Assembly: GCF_014654205.1 (NCBI RefSeq)
Contig: NZ_BNAW01000001.1
Location: 124,001-188,000 of the forward strand
Source of the DNA: Amycolatopsis bullii
GTDB taxonomy: Bacteria; Actinomycetota; Actinomycetes; Mycobacteriales; Pseudonocardiaceae
DNA: 64,000 nt
Reading direction: 5' to 3'
Part shown: one piece after another, positions 17,964 through 26,867 of the stretch
How the letters are laid out: each line of letters opens with the position of its first letter
Numbering within the stretch: position 1 is the first letter of the stretch
The notes under the pieces: generated by a model
Databases searched by the model: none
What the model saw: the letters and a program-made list of their open reading frames with translations, nothing else
Told to the model about the DNA's origin: nothing
Made by a program: the position numbers and the translations under genes

Positions 17964-18359
17964 CCCGGACCAGCCGCGCCAGGTGTGGACGTCCGTCAGC
18001 ACCACCGCGTGCTCCGGCGGCCGCTCCGCGTACTGCTCGTACTTCGCCACCAGCCACGAAACGGGCTCGGCACCCGGCGGCAGCACCCGCGCGGTACCGT
18101 CCGCGCGGGCCCACCACAGCCGGGACCAGTCCTCGTCGTAGCCGTCGGCCAGGAAGCACACCGCCGGGTTCTCCTCGATGTTGCGCAGCCGTCGCAACGC
18201 CGTCGTCGACTTCGGCTTGTGGTCCACCGCGAACACGACCCGGTCACCCCGGACCGCGAACGTCACCGGCACCAGGTGCGGCACGCCCGCCGCCGACACC
18301 GTGGCCAGCCGGGCCACCCGCGATTCCGCGAACCGGGCACGGGCCTCGTCCGGGGTCAC
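17958..18359 (-). CDS. PPOX-class FMN/F420-binding oxidoreductase (Rv0121-like)
   Basis: 133 residues, split-beta-barrel flavin or F420-binding protein of the pyridoxamine-phosphate-oxidase superfamily. The first strands VARLATVSAAGVPHLVPVTFAV and the KSTTALRRLRNIEENPAV segment (cofactor phosphate contact) are typical. The end WRGW matches the small Rv0121-type group, probably F420-dependent reductases. GTG 18359 overlaps the LD-carboxypeptidase stop as GTGA, making it the last gene of a three-gene coupled operon. Confidence 0.82.
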   Translation of the reverse strand: MTPDEARARFAESRVARLATVSAAGVPHLVPVTFAVRGDRVVFAVDHKPKSTTALRRLRNIEENPAVCFLADGYDEDWSRLWWARADGTARVLPPGAEPVSWLVAKYEQYAERPPEHAVVLTDVHTWRGWSGS

Positions 18360-19255
18360 GTCAGCGCCGGGGCGTCGAACGTGAGCGTCCCCCGGTCCGC
18401 GTCCAGCGTCACCGGCACCCCCAGCGGCAGCGTCGGCGACGACGCCACGTGCCCGAACCCGAACTCCTCGACCAGCGGCACCCCCAGCGGCACCAGCCGC
18501 TCCACCACCAGCGCCCGCACGTCGGCCGGATCCCCGCACGCCGCCCACGAGCCCAGCACGATCCCGCGGACGCCGTCGAACCAGCCGCTGCGCAGCAGCT
18601 GCGTCAGCATCCGGTCCAGCCGGTACACGCTCTCGGTCACGTCCTCCAGCAGCACGATCGCGTCCCGCGCCGACCCGTGTTCCGGCGTCCCGATCCCCGC
18701 TGCCAGCAGCGACAGGTTCCCGCCCGTCAGCACCCCCGACGCCCGGCCCGGCACCAGCGCCGAGCCGCCGCGCACCACCAGGGTCCCCTCCGGTTCGAAC
18801 AACGAACGCCGCAGGTGTTCCTGCGCGAAGTCGTCGAACAGCACGCTCGCCGGCATCGGGGAGAACACTGTGGACAGTCCGAGGTGGACGTCCACCGCGC
18901 GGTGCAGCGCCGTGATGTCCGACGACCCGGCCAGCACCTTCGGGCCCGCCGCCCGCAGCGCCGCCCAGTCCACCAGGTCCAGCATCCGCTGCACGCCGTA
19001 GCCGCCGCGCGCGGCCAGCACGCACCGCACGCCCGGATCCAGCCACGCCTCGGTGAACTCCGCCGCCCGCGCGGCGTCCGGCGCGGACAAGTACGGCGGC
19101 GACCCGGGCGAAGCCTTCACGCACGGCCCGACCCGCACCTCCACGCCCCAGCCGCGCAGCACCGGCAGCGCCTTCTCCAGCAGGTCCGCCGGCACCGGCC
19201 CGGCCGGCGCCACCAGGGCGAGGGTGTCCCCGGCCCGCAGCCGCGGCGGCCTCAC
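18356..19255 (-). CDS. LD-carboxypeptidase, S66 family (LdcA/MccF-like)
   Basis: 299 residues. Peptidase family S66 uses a Ser-Glu-His triad: the nucleophile is in LAGSSDITALH, the glutamate is in LLEDVTESVYRLDRM and the histidine is in GFGHVASSPTLPLG. The N-terminal ALVAPAGP motif and the ARGGYGVQRML segment are also typical. LdcA trims the terminal D-Ala from tetrapeptide muropeptides during wall recycling; MccF-type members cleave microcin-like acyl adenylates. Both junctions are GTGA overlaps. Grouping with an S9 peptidase suggests peptide or muropeptide turnover. Confidence 0.88.
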   Translation of the reverse strand: MRPPRLRAGDTLALVAPAGPVPADLLEKALPVLRGWGVEVRVGPCVKASPGSPPYLSAPDAARAAEFTEAWLDPGVRCVLAARGGYGVQRMLDLVDWAALRAAGPKVLAGSSDITALHRAVDVHLGLSTVFSPMPASVLFDDFAQEHLRRSLFEPEGTLVVRGGSALVPGRASGVLTGGNLSLLAAGIGTPEHGSARDAIVLLEDVTESVYRLDRMLTQLLRSGWFDGVRGIVLGSWAACGDPADVRALVVERLVPLGVPLVEEFGFGHVASSPTLPLGVPVTLDADRGTLTFDAPALT

Positions 19256-21170
19256 CGGGACAGCTCCAGCCGCGCCACGCCCGGCGTCTCGAACCCGAAC
19301 ACCTGGCCGTAGAACGACAATTCCGCCTCCAGCGCCGCCACGATCGTCGCCGCCTGCCGGAAGCCGTGCTGTTCCCCGGCGAACCGCTGGTAGGCGTACG
19401 GGATCCCGCGCCCGGCCAGCTTCGCCACGAACCGGTCGGCCTGCTCCGGCGGGCAGATCCGGTCCTCCAGGCCCTGCTGGAACAGCACCGGCCCGGCCAG
19501 CCCGCCGACGTTCGCCAGCGGCGAACGCTCCAGGTACCGCTGCCGCGTGCCGGGCAGCGGCCCGACCAGCCCGTCGAGGTACCGCGACTCGAAGTCGTGG
19601 GTGTCGCCCTCGGTGCCGGTCCACCCGGCCAGGTCCAGCACCGGGTACATCACCGTGCCCGCCCGGTAGGTCTTCGTCGTCGTCAGCGACGCCGCCGCGG
19701 TGAACCCGCCCGCGCTGCCGCCGCGGATGCCCAGCCGGTCACCGTCGGCCAGCCCGGCCGCCACCAGCGCCTCGGCCACCGCCACGCAGTCGGCGACGTC
19801 CACCACGCCCCACTGCTCCCGCAGCCGCTCCCGGTAGGCGCGCCCGAACCCCGTCGACCCGCCGTAGTTGACCGCCGCGACGCCGATGCCGCGGCTGGTG
19901 AAGTACGCGATCTCCAGGTCCAGCTCGGCGAAGTGCTGCCCGGTGGGGCCACCGTGGACGTGCACCAGCAGGGGCGGCCGCTCGCCGTCGGGAGCCGCGA
20001 AATCCGGGTCCGCGGCGGGTACAGCACCACCGGCACGGTCTCGCCGTCGGCGGTGGTGAACACCCGTTCCTGCGGCACCGGGAGGAACGCCGAGGGCAGC
20101 TCCGGCTGCGGGGTCAGGTCGGTCACCGTGCCGTCGAGGGCCACGCGCACGACGGCGGACTCCCGCGCCGGGCCGCCCGCGACACCGACCACCGCGGCAC
20201 CCAGAACGGCGAAGCCCGTCGACGACCAGGCCGTCAGCTCGCCGTCCACCGGCGTCACCGAGCCGTCGGCCTGGTCGAGCACCGCCAGCCGCCCGCCGGC
20301 GAGCACCGCGTGCCTGCCGCCGCCCAGCGGCGCGAACCACCGCGACCCCGCCTTCCACAGCGGGCCGCCGAGCTCCTGGTCCACCGGCGCGAGGTTCACC
20401 ACCGACCCGTCCAGGCCGATCCGGTGCAGGTTCCACCAGCCGTCCGGGTCCGCCAGCGCCAGCAGCGCCTCCGGCGTCTCCCACTCGACCTGGCACACCG
20501 AGACGTCCACGCCGCCGGCCACCACCCGGTGCGGGCCGAACGCGCCCGCCCCGTCGACCGGCGCCACGCACAGCTCGGTGCCGTCCCACGGCATCCGCGG
20601 GTGGTCCCAGCCGAACCAGGCCGCGTGCCGCCCGTCCGGCGACAGCTTCGGCACGGTCAGGAACCGGTGGCTCGCGGCCAGCACCCGCTCACCGCCGCCG
20701 TCGACGGCGATCGCGACGAGTTCGCGCTCGATGTCGGTGGGACGCGGGCCGGTGCTGCGCTCGCGGACCGCCCACACCTCGCCCGGCCGCCCGGCCCGCA
20801 GATCGCCGTAGCGGACGCTCTGCGGCTGCGCGGGGGACGGCGTGAGCGGCACCACGCCGATTTCGCTCTGCGCGTACACGCGCTGATCGGACCAGTGCGT
20901 GAACACCACGACCCCGTCGGCCACCGCCCACGGCCGGCCGCCGTACTCGTGCAGCCGGTTGCGGACGTTCCACGGGGCGGGCAGCACGTCCTCGGTACCG
21001 CCCGGCACCGCCCGGACCAGCGCGACCCGGCCCTGCTCACCGGGTCGCCCCTCGGCCCACCACACCTCGCCGGAGACGACGTCGAGCCACTGCGGGCCCC
21101 CACCGGCGGCGGCCACCTCGGCGGCGGTGATGGGCGAAGACCACGTTCCGTACGGAGAGATCCGAGACAC
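19252..21170 (-). pseudogene. S9 prolyl oligopeptidase-type peptidase with one-base frameshift
   Basis: Two adjoining frames together encode a 639-residue S9C-type peptidase. The N-terminal beta-propeller (from GTG 21170, MSRISPYGTWSSPITAAEV) runs through ETVPVVLYPP. The catalytic alpha/beta domain resumes one frame away with ADPDFAAPDGERPPLLVHV. Triad motifs are GGSAGG (Ser), GLEDRICPP (Asp) and GEQHGF (His). The shift maps to 20011-20019, where a G appears to be missing from a CCGCCGGCGG-like run. Everything else is intact, so this is either a very recent mutation or a sequencing error. It heads the operon with the LD-carboxypeptidase and PPOX genes. Confidence 0.85.
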
Positions 21171-21247
21171 CCCCCGAGGCTAGCGGCCCGCGAAGAGTGG
21201 GGCGGCGGATGCCGATCATGCGCCGGTGGCCTAGGGTCGACAGTGCT

Positions 21248-21826
21248 ATGTCTCGCGTAATCCACGTCTTCCGCCAGCCGGATCGGTTCGTCGCCGGCAC
21301 CGTCGGCGAGCCCGGCGATCGCACGTTCTACCTCCAGGCGTCGGAGGACGTGCGCACGATCAGCGTCACCATCGAAAAGCAGCAGGTCGTCGTCCTCGCG
21401 GAACGGCTGAGCTCGCTGCTGGAGGAGGTCGCCAGCCGGTTCGGCGCCGACGTCCCCGACGACGCGCCCGAGGACCTCGTCGACCTCGACCCCCTCACCG
21501 TCCCGGTGGAGGAGGAGTTCCGGGTCGGCACCATGGGCCTGGGCTGGGACGCCGACAGCAGCGCGGTCGTCATCGAGCTGCTCGCCATCACCGAGGGCGA
21601 GGTCGACGAAACGGTCGTGCTCGACGACACCGAAGAGGGCCCGGACGCCGTCCGCGTCTTCCTGTCCCCGGCCGCCGCCCGCGCGTTCGCCGAGCGCGCC
21701 GACCGCGTCGTCAACGCCGGCCGCAAGCCGTGCCCGCTGTGCGCCGAGCCGCTCGACCCGACCGGGCACATCTGCCCCCGGCAGAACGGCTACCGGCGCG
21801 AAACCGACGCGGGCGAAGAAGACTGA
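21248..21826 (+). CDS. DUF3090 family protein
   Basis: 192 residues, a conserved actinobacterial protein of unknown function. It starts SRVIHVFRQPDRFVAGTVGEPG and FYLQASEDVRTISV, and ends in a small zinc-knuckle-like CPLCAEPLDPTGHICP with two CxxC-type pairs. In other actinobacteria it sits with a phosphoglycerate-mutase-like gene, the SCO1664 family and mshC. Here the SCO1664-family gene follows after 2 bp. ATG 21248 fits the family N-terminus. Confidence 0.88.
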   Translation: MSRVIHVFRQPDRFVAGTVGEPGDRTFYLQASEDVRTISVTIEKQQVVVLAERLSSLLEEVASRFGADVPDDAPEDLVDLDPLTVPVEEEFRVGTMGLGWDADSSAVVIELLAITEGEVDETVVLDDTEEGPDAVRVFLSPAAARAFAERADRVVNAGRKPCPLCAEPLDPTGHICPRQNGYRRETDAGEED

Positions 21827-21828
21827 CC

Positions 21829-22626
21829 ATGGCGAGCACCCCGGCCGACCCCGCCTCCCGCGAACTCGTCACCCACGGCCGCATCGACGTCGAAGGCCGG
21901 CTGGTCGACGCCTCCAACGTCACGCTCTTCTGCGCGATCGAACTCGACGGCGTCACCGGCCGGGTCGTCTACAAGCCGGTGTCGGGGGAGCGGCCGCTGT
22001 GGGATTTCCCCGACGGCACCCTGGCCGGGCGCGAGGTCGCCACCGCCATCATCGCCGACGCCGCCGGCATCGGCGCGATCCCGCCGACCGTGCTGCGCGA
22101 CGGGCCGTTCGGCCCCGGCATGGTCCAGCTCTGGGTGGAGACCACCGAGGACGACCTGGTGGAGGTCCTGCCGCCCGACGACGTCCCCGACGGCTGGCGC
22201 CCGGTGCTGCACGCCCACGACCGGCTCGGCGAACCCGCGGTGCTGGCCCACGCCGACCACCCCGGCCTGCGCGACCTGGCCGTGCTCGACATCATCGCCA
22301 ACAACACCGACCGCAAGGGCGGCCACCTGCTGCCCGGTGTCGACGGCCGCGTCTACGGCGTCGACCACGGCATCTGCCTGCACACCGACCCCAAGCTGCG
22401 GACGGTCCTGTGGGGCTGGATCGGCGAGCCGGTGCCGCCGGACACCGTCGAGAAGCTGCGCAAGCTCCGCTCGGAGATCGACGGCAGCCTCGGCAAGACC
22501 CTCGCCGAGCACATCACCAAGTTCGAGATCCGGGCGCTGGCCGACCGCACCGACGTCCTGCTGGCCGAAGGCATCTTCCCCGCACCCGGCGACGACTGGC
22601 GCGCGATCCCGTGGCCGCTGTTCTGA
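21829..22626 (+). CDS. SCO1664 family protein (PI3/4-kinase-like fold)
   Basis: 265 residues. Family landmarks are RVVYKPVSGERPLWDFPDGTLA (ATP-binding lysine), LAVLDIIANNTDRKGGHLL (catalytic-loop-like Asp/Asn) and YGVDHGICLH (DFG-like Asp). The pattern resembles HipA/phosphatidylinositol-kinase folds; the substrate is unknown. It follows the DUF3090 stop by 2 bp and its end overlaps the next gene, so it belongs to the same transcript. Confidence 0.85.
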   Translation: MASTPADPASRELVTHGRIDVEGRLVDASNVTLFCAIELDGVTGRVVYKPVSGERPLWDFPDGTLAGREVATAIIADAAGIGAIPPTVLRDGPFGPGMVQLWVETTEDDLVEVLPPDDVPDGWRPVLHAHDRLGEPAVLAHADHPGLRDLAVLDIIANNTDRKGGHLLPGVDGRVYGVDHGICLHTDPKLRTVLWGWIGEPVPPDTVEKLRKLRSEIDGSLGKTLAEHITKFEIRALADRTDVLLAEGIFPAPGDDWRAIPWPLF

Positions 22627-23498
22627 TCGACGACGCGGCCCGGGCCCGGCTCACCGACCGCTTCGGCGCGGAGCTGGCCGAGCCGTGGTGCGACACGCTT
22701 CCGGACCTGGTGGCCCGCCTCACCGCGAAGTGGGGGCTGACCGTCCGCGAGGCCCGGCCCGGCAACACCGGCCGCACCCTGCTGTGCACCGGTCCCGGCG
22801 GCGACCTGCAGGTCCTCAAGCTGACCCCGGACCCGGAAGTCGCCCGGCTGGAGTTCGCCGGACTGAGTGCCTGGGCCGGGTGCTCCCGCGTCGTGCAGAT
22901 CCTCGACGCCGACCTCGAGGCGAACGCCATCCTCCTCGAAGGCCTGGTCCCCGGTACCGAGCTGACCGGCCGCGAAGTGCCCTGGGCCGAGATCGGCGAA
23001 CTGCTCACCCAACTGCGCTCCGTCGAGCCTCCCGGGGAGTTCCGGCGGCTCGCCGAGGGCATCGAGTTCATCTTCGACCTCTCCGAACGCCGCCGCCGCG
23101 ATTCCCCGGCCGCCGCGCACCTGAGCGCCGAGGTGCTGGCGCTGGGGCGTCAGCGCGCGTTGGAGCTGGCCACCAGCGGGCCGGTCACGCTCGTCCACGG
23201 CGACCTGCACCCCGCCAACGTCCTCGACGCCGGCCCCGGGCGCGGGGCGGTGGCCATCGACCCGCGGCCCGCACTCGGTGACCCGTCCCTCGACGCCATC
23301 GACTTCGTCTACGTCCCGATGACCGCCGGTGGCACCCTCGACGAGGGCATCGCCGCCCTCGCCCCGCACGTCGCGGATTTCGACGCCGAGCGCGTCCGCG
23401 CCTGGTGCGTGGCGATGGCGCCGCTGGTCGCGCTGGCGCCGCTGCGCCGCGGCGAGCGGACACCGTTCACCGACGCGGTCCTGGAACTGGCCCGCTGA
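22611..23498 (+). CDS. aminoglycoside phosphotransferase (APH) family kinase
   Basis: 295 residues, protein-kinase-like fold. It shows a nucleotide-binding N-lobe (LQVLKLTPDPEVARLEF), the Brenner motif VTLVHGDLHPANVL and the metal-binding AIDPRPALGDPSLDAID. The family phosphorylates aminoglycosides, choline, homoserine or other hydroxyl groups; resistance cannot be inferred. GTG 22611 is the most upstream start that fits; it overlaps the SCO1664-like gene by 16 bp, which suggests coupling. Confidence 0.82.
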   Translation: MAAVLIDDAARARLTDRFGAELAEPWCDTLPDLVARLTAKWGLTVREARPGNTGRTLLCTGPGGDLQVLKLTPDPEVARLEFAGLSAWAGCSRVVQILDADLEANAILLEGLVPGTELTGREVPWAEIGELLTQLRSVEPPGEFRRLAEGIEFIFDLSERRRRDSPAAAHLSAEVLALGRQRALELATSGPVTLVHGDLHPANVLDAGPGRGAVAIDPRPALGDPSLDAIDFVYVPMTAGGTLDEGIAALAPHVADFDAERVRAWCVAMAPLVALAPLRRGERTPFTDAVLELAR

Positions 23499-23549
23499 CC
23501 GGCGTGGCATGACCCCGCCGCGCGGCCACGGCCACTAGGTTCCCAGGTC

Positions 23550-24365
23550 GTGCGCTCCCACTCCTATGACGACGTGCTCGCCGGCAAGCGCCGCAAGAAG
23601 GTGCCGGAGGTCCCCGCCGAACCCGGCCTGGTCGTCGAGGACCCGGCCAGCGGCTACTGCGGCGCGGTGGTGAAGATCGAGTACGGGAACGTCGTGCTCG
23701 AGGACGCCAAGGGCCGTCACCGCGTCTTCCCGCTCGCCCCCGCCGGCTTCCTCCTGGAGGGCAAACCGATCACGCTGGTGCCGTTCAAAGCGCCGGCGAA
23801 GGCGCCGGCCCGGCAGATCTCGGCGTCCGGGTCCGTGCGCGTCGAAGGCCTCAAAGCCCGCGTCGCCCGCGACTCGCGCATCTGGGTCGAAGGCAAGCAC
23901 GACGCCGAGCTCGTCGAACGCGTCTGGGGCCACGACCTGCGCGTCGAAGGCGTCGTCGTCGAACCGCTCGACGGCGTCGACGTGCTCGCCGACCGGATCG
24001 CCGAGTTCGGCACCGGTCCCGGCCGCCGCCTCGGCGTCCTGGTCGACCACCTGGTGCCCGGCAGCAAGGAATCCCGGCTCGTCGAAGCCGTCCGCGACGA
24101 AAACGTGCTGGTCACCGGCCACCCCTACATCGACGTCTGGGAGGCCGTCCGGCCCGGAGCCGTCGGCATCGAAGCCTGGCCGAAGATCCCGCGCGGGACC
24201 GAGTGGAAGCAGGGGATCTGCGACGCGCTCGGCTGGGGGCAACCTTTCGAAGGCTGGCAGCGTGTGCTGAGCGGGGTGAGCAGTTTCCGCGACCTCGAGA
24301 CCCCGCTCATCGGGGCCGTGGAGCGGCTCATCGACTTCGTCACCGAACCGGGGGAAGAGGGCTGA
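23550..24365 (+). CDS. DUF3097 family protein
   Basis: 271 residues, a widespread actinobacterial family without assigned function. It shows an N-terminal basic segment (MRSHSYDDVLAGKRRKK), a beta-rich domain, and a central RIWVEGKHDAELVERVWG followed by GVLVDHLVPGSKESR, which is reminiscent of Toprim/nuclease-type acidic motifs (the comparison is mine). GTG 23550 follows TAGGTT (23536-23541) by 8 nt, consistent with a leaderless transcript. Confidence 0.85.
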   Translation: MRSHSYDDVLAGKRRKKVPEVPAEPGLVVEDPASGYCGAVVKIEYGNVVLEDAKGRHRVFPLAPAGFLLEGKPITLVPFKAPAKAPARQISASGSVRVEGLKARVARDSRIWVEGKHDAELVERVWGHDLRVEGVVVEPLDGVDVLADRIAEFGTGPGRRLGVLVDHLVPGSKESRLVEAVRDENVLVTGHPYIDVWEAVRPGAVGIEAWPKIPRGTEWKQGICDALGWGQPFEGWQRVLSGVSSFRDLETPLIGAVERLIDFVTEPGEEG

Positions 24366-24449
24366 ATGTCCGGATTGTCCAAGGTCACGCGAAGGTCACG
24401 TCCGGTCACCGCGCCGGTGCGAACCGGCACGATCTGAGAGCATGAAGCC

Positions 24450-24884
24450 ATGGCTTGGGCACTGGTCTGGTTGATCGTCGGGATCGCCTTGGTGATCGCC
24501 GAAGTCGTCTCCGGCGACTTCGTGCTGGTCATGCTGGGCGTCGCCGCGCTGTTCGGCGCGGGAGCCGAGGTGCTCACCGGAAACCTGGTCATCGACGTCG
24601 CCGTGTTCGCCGTCGCCTCCGTCGGCATGCTCATGCTGGTCCGCCCCGCGCTCAAGCGGCGCTTCCTCTCCGGGCCCACCCACCACACCGGCATCGACGC
24701 GCTGATCGGCGCCCGCGCCGTCGTCCTGTCCACAGTGGATGCCGAGGCGGGCCAGGTGAAGCTGGCCGGCGACGTCTGGTCGGCCCGCAGCCTCGGCGAG
24801 CACCTCCCGCCCATCGCCCCCGGTACCCAGGTCACGGTCGTCGAGATCTCCGGCGCCACGGCCGTCGTGTCGGCCGAACCGTGA
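24450..24884 (+). CDS. NfeD family membrane protein
   Basis: 144 residues. Two to three N-terminal membrane helices (ALVWLIVGIALVIAEVVSG, FVLVMLGVAALFGAGAEV, LVIDVAVFAVASVGMLML) are followed by a soluble OB-fold at about 80-144 ending VTVVEISGATAVVSAEP. NfeD proteins pair with SPFH proteins in membrane microdomains, and two SPFH genes follow directly. Its TGA overlaps the next GTG. Confidence 0.88.
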   Translation: MAWALVWLIVGIALVIAEVVSGDFVLVMLGVAALFGAGAEVLTGNLVIDVAVFAVASVGMLMLVRPALKRRFLSGPTHHTGIDALIGARAVVLSTVDAEAGQVKLAGDVWSARSLGEHLPPIAPGTQVTVVEISGATAVVSAEP

Positions 24885-25369
24885 GCCTGGGACTCGTCGT
24901 CGTCGGCGAGGGCCACGCCGCGGTGCTCGAACGCGGCGGGCGGTTCCGCGCCGTCCTCGGCCCCGGCCGCCACGTCGTGCTCCCGTTCGCCGACCGCGTC
25001 CGCGCCCGCTTCGACCTCGGCGACCAGCTCCTCAGCGCCCCGCCCCGCCCGGTCGAAGCCGGCGACGGGCAGGAGGTCCACATCGGCTTCGAGGTCGTCT
25101 TCGCGATCACCGACCCGCGCCCGGCCACCTACGAAATCGCCCACCCGGCGCTCGCGATCGAGCAGCTGACCCGCACCGCACTGCGGCAGGAAGCCGGCCT
25201 GACCACGGCCGAGCGCGCCGTCACCGCGCCGGAGGACCTGCACCGTACAGTGTGGACGGTCCTGCACGACACCACCGGCCGCTGGGGCATCACCACGAAG
25301 GAACTGCAGCTCGCGGTGAGCCCGCCGGCTGCACCCGGAACGCCGTCAACCGCGCAAGAATGGTACTAG
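24881..25369 (+). CDS. short SPFH (stomatin/prohibitin) domain protein
   Basis: 162 residues. It contains an SPFH core (EGHAAVLERGGRFRAVLGPG, RVRARFDLGDQLLSAPPRP, GFEVVFAITDPRPATYEIAH, WGITTKELQLAV) parallel to the first 165 residues of the next protein. It lacks the membrane helix and the heptad-rich C-terminal half. It is therefore either a degraded tandem duplicate or a small partner of the full-length protein. GTG 24881 overlaps the NfeD stop, so all three genes are likely cotranscribed. Confidence 0.78.
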   Translation: MSLGLVVVGEGHAAVLERGGRFRAVLGPGRHVVLPFADRVRARFDLGDQLLSAPPRPVEAGDGQEVHIGFEVVFAITDPRPATYEIAHPALAIEQLTRTALRQEAGLTTAERAVTAPEDLHRTVWTVLHDTTGRWGITTKELQLAVSPPAAPGTPSTAQEWY

Positions 25370-25385
25370 GTAAGGGGAAAGTCTC

Positions 25386-26807
25386 TTGACGGGATTCGCG
25401 ATCGGCTTGGTCATCGCCTTGGTCTTGCTCGTGATCATCACGATAGCCAAGGCGGTCATGGTGGTGCCGCAGGCGCAGTCGGCCGTGATCGAGCGGCTCG
25501 GCCGGTTCCGCACGGTCGCCTCGCCCGGCCTCAACATCCTCGTGCCGTTCCTGGACAAGGTGCGCGCCCGGATCGACCTGCGCGAGCAGGTCGTCTCGTT
25601 CCCGCCGCAGCCGGTGATCACCGAGGACAACCTGACGGTGTCGATCGACACGGTCGTGTACTTCCAGGTCACCGACTCGCGCGCCGCGGTGTATGAGATC
25701 TCCAACTACATCGTCGGTGTCGAGCAGCTGACCACCACCACGCTGCGCAACGTGGTCGGTGGCATGAGCCTCGAGCAGACCCTGACCTCCCGCGACTCGA
25801 TCAACACCCAGCTGCGCGGGGTGCTCGACGAGGCGACCGGCCGGTGGGGCATCCGCGTGAGCCGGGTCGAGCTGAAGGCGATCGACCCGCCGCCCTCCAT
25901 CCAGGACTCGATGGAGAAGCAGATGCGCGCGGACCGCGAAAAGCGCGCGATGATCCTCACCGCGGAAGGCCAGCGGGAGTCCGCGATCAAGACCGCGGAA
26001 GGCCAGAAGCAGAGCCAGATCCTTTCCGCCGAGGGTGCCCGCCAGGCGACCATCCTCGCCGCCGAGGCCGAGCGGCAGTCCCGGATCCTGCGCGCCCAGG
26101 GTGAGCGCGCCGCGCGGTACCTGCAGGCGCAGGGCCAGGCGAAGGCGATCGAGAAGGTGTTCGCCGCGATCAAGGCCGGCCGCCCGACGCCGGAGGTGCT
26201 GGCCTACCAGTACCTGCAGACCCTGCCGCAGATGGCCCAGGGCGACGCGAACAAGGTCTGGATGATCCCCAGCGACTACGGCAAGGCCCTCGAGGGCTTC
26301 GCCCGCGCACTCGGCGCCCCGGGCGACGACGGCGTGTTCCGGTACGAGCCGCCGAAGGAGGACGACGTCCCGGCCAAGGTGGACCTCGACGACGAAGAGG
26401 TCGCCGACTGGTTCGAGACCAAGAGCGACCCGAAGGTCGCCGAAGCCGTCGCGGCCGCAGAAGCGGTGGCGCGCAAAGAGGTCCCGGCGATCGGGGCGCC
26501 TTCGTCGCCGTCCGCGCGGCCGTCGATCCCGCGTCCGGCCCAGCAGCAGCCCGAGCCGGAGGCCGACGAGGACCGCGGCACCGAGGTCACGCCCGCGCCC
26601 CAGCAGCCCGCGACGCCGAAGGGCGGGCAGCCCGCGCTGCCGCAGCCGCAGGCCCCCGCAGGCCCGCCGCCGGGCCAGTTCCAGGGCCAGCCGCCGCAGG
26701 CCCCGCCGCCGGGCCAGTACGGCGGCCCGCAGCAGCAGAACCCGGGCAGCGGTCCGTTCCCGCAGCAGCCCCCGTTCGGCGGTCCCCAGGGCGGCCCGCG
26801 CCGCTGA
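25386..26807 (+). CDS. SPFH/band-7 membrane protein (stomatin-like)
   Basis: 473 residues. One N-terminal membrane helix (FAIGLVIALVLLVIITIAKAV) precedes the SPFH domain (about 25-190, with RFRTVASPGLNILVPFLDKV). A charged coiled coil with repeating AEGQ/AEAER units follows (about 175-260), then a Pro/Gln/Gly-rich tail (about 380-473). It should oligomerise into a membrane ring or scaffold. TTG 25386 is supported by AAGGGGAAAG just upstream; no other start preserves the membrane helix. The tail is low-complexity and probably disordered. Confidence 0.88.
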   Translation: MTGFAIGLVIALVLLVIITIAKAVMVVPQAQSAVIERLGRFRTVASPGLNILVPFLDKVRARIDLREQVVSFPPQPVITEDNLTVSIDTVVYFQVTDSRAAVYEISNYIVGVEQLTTTTLRNVVGGMSLEQTLTSRDSINTQLRGVLDEATGRWGIRVSRVELKAIDPPPSIQDSMEKQMRADREKRAMILTAEGQRESAIKTAEGQKQSQILSAEGARQATILAAEAERQSRILRAQGERAARYLQAQGQAKAIEKVFAAIKAGRPTPEVLAYQYLQTLPQMAQGDANKVWMIPSDYGKALEGFARALGAPGDDGVFRYEPPKEDDVPAKVDLDDEEVADWFETKSDPKVAEAVAAAEAVARKEVPAIGAPSSPSARPSIPRPAQQQPEPEADEDRGTEVTPAPQQPATPKGGQPALPQPQAPAGPPPGQFQGQPPQAPPPGQYGGPQQQNPGSGPFPQQPPFGGPQGGPRR

Positions 26808-26823
26808 CGGTCCAGCAGCACGG

Positions 26824-26860
26824 CGAAGGCCGCCCACCGGAGTCCGGTGGGCGGCCTTCG
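26824..26860. terminator. bidirectional hairpin terminator, 17-bp arms
   Basis: CGAAGGCCGCCCACCGG (26824-26840) pairs perfectly with 26844-26860 across an AGT loop. It lies between the convergent SPFH and MFS genes and can end both transcripts. Confidence 0.85.
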
Positions 26861-26867
26861 TTCCGGT

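Noticed and set aside
20005..20025. Programmed ribosomal frameshifting in the S9 peptidase
   Set aside because: No slippery heptamer or downstream pseudoknot is seen; a missing base in a GC run is simpler.
22611..23498. Aminoglycoside resistance gene
   Set aside because: APH-fold kinases have many substrates, and the gene sits with housekeeping-type conserved genes.
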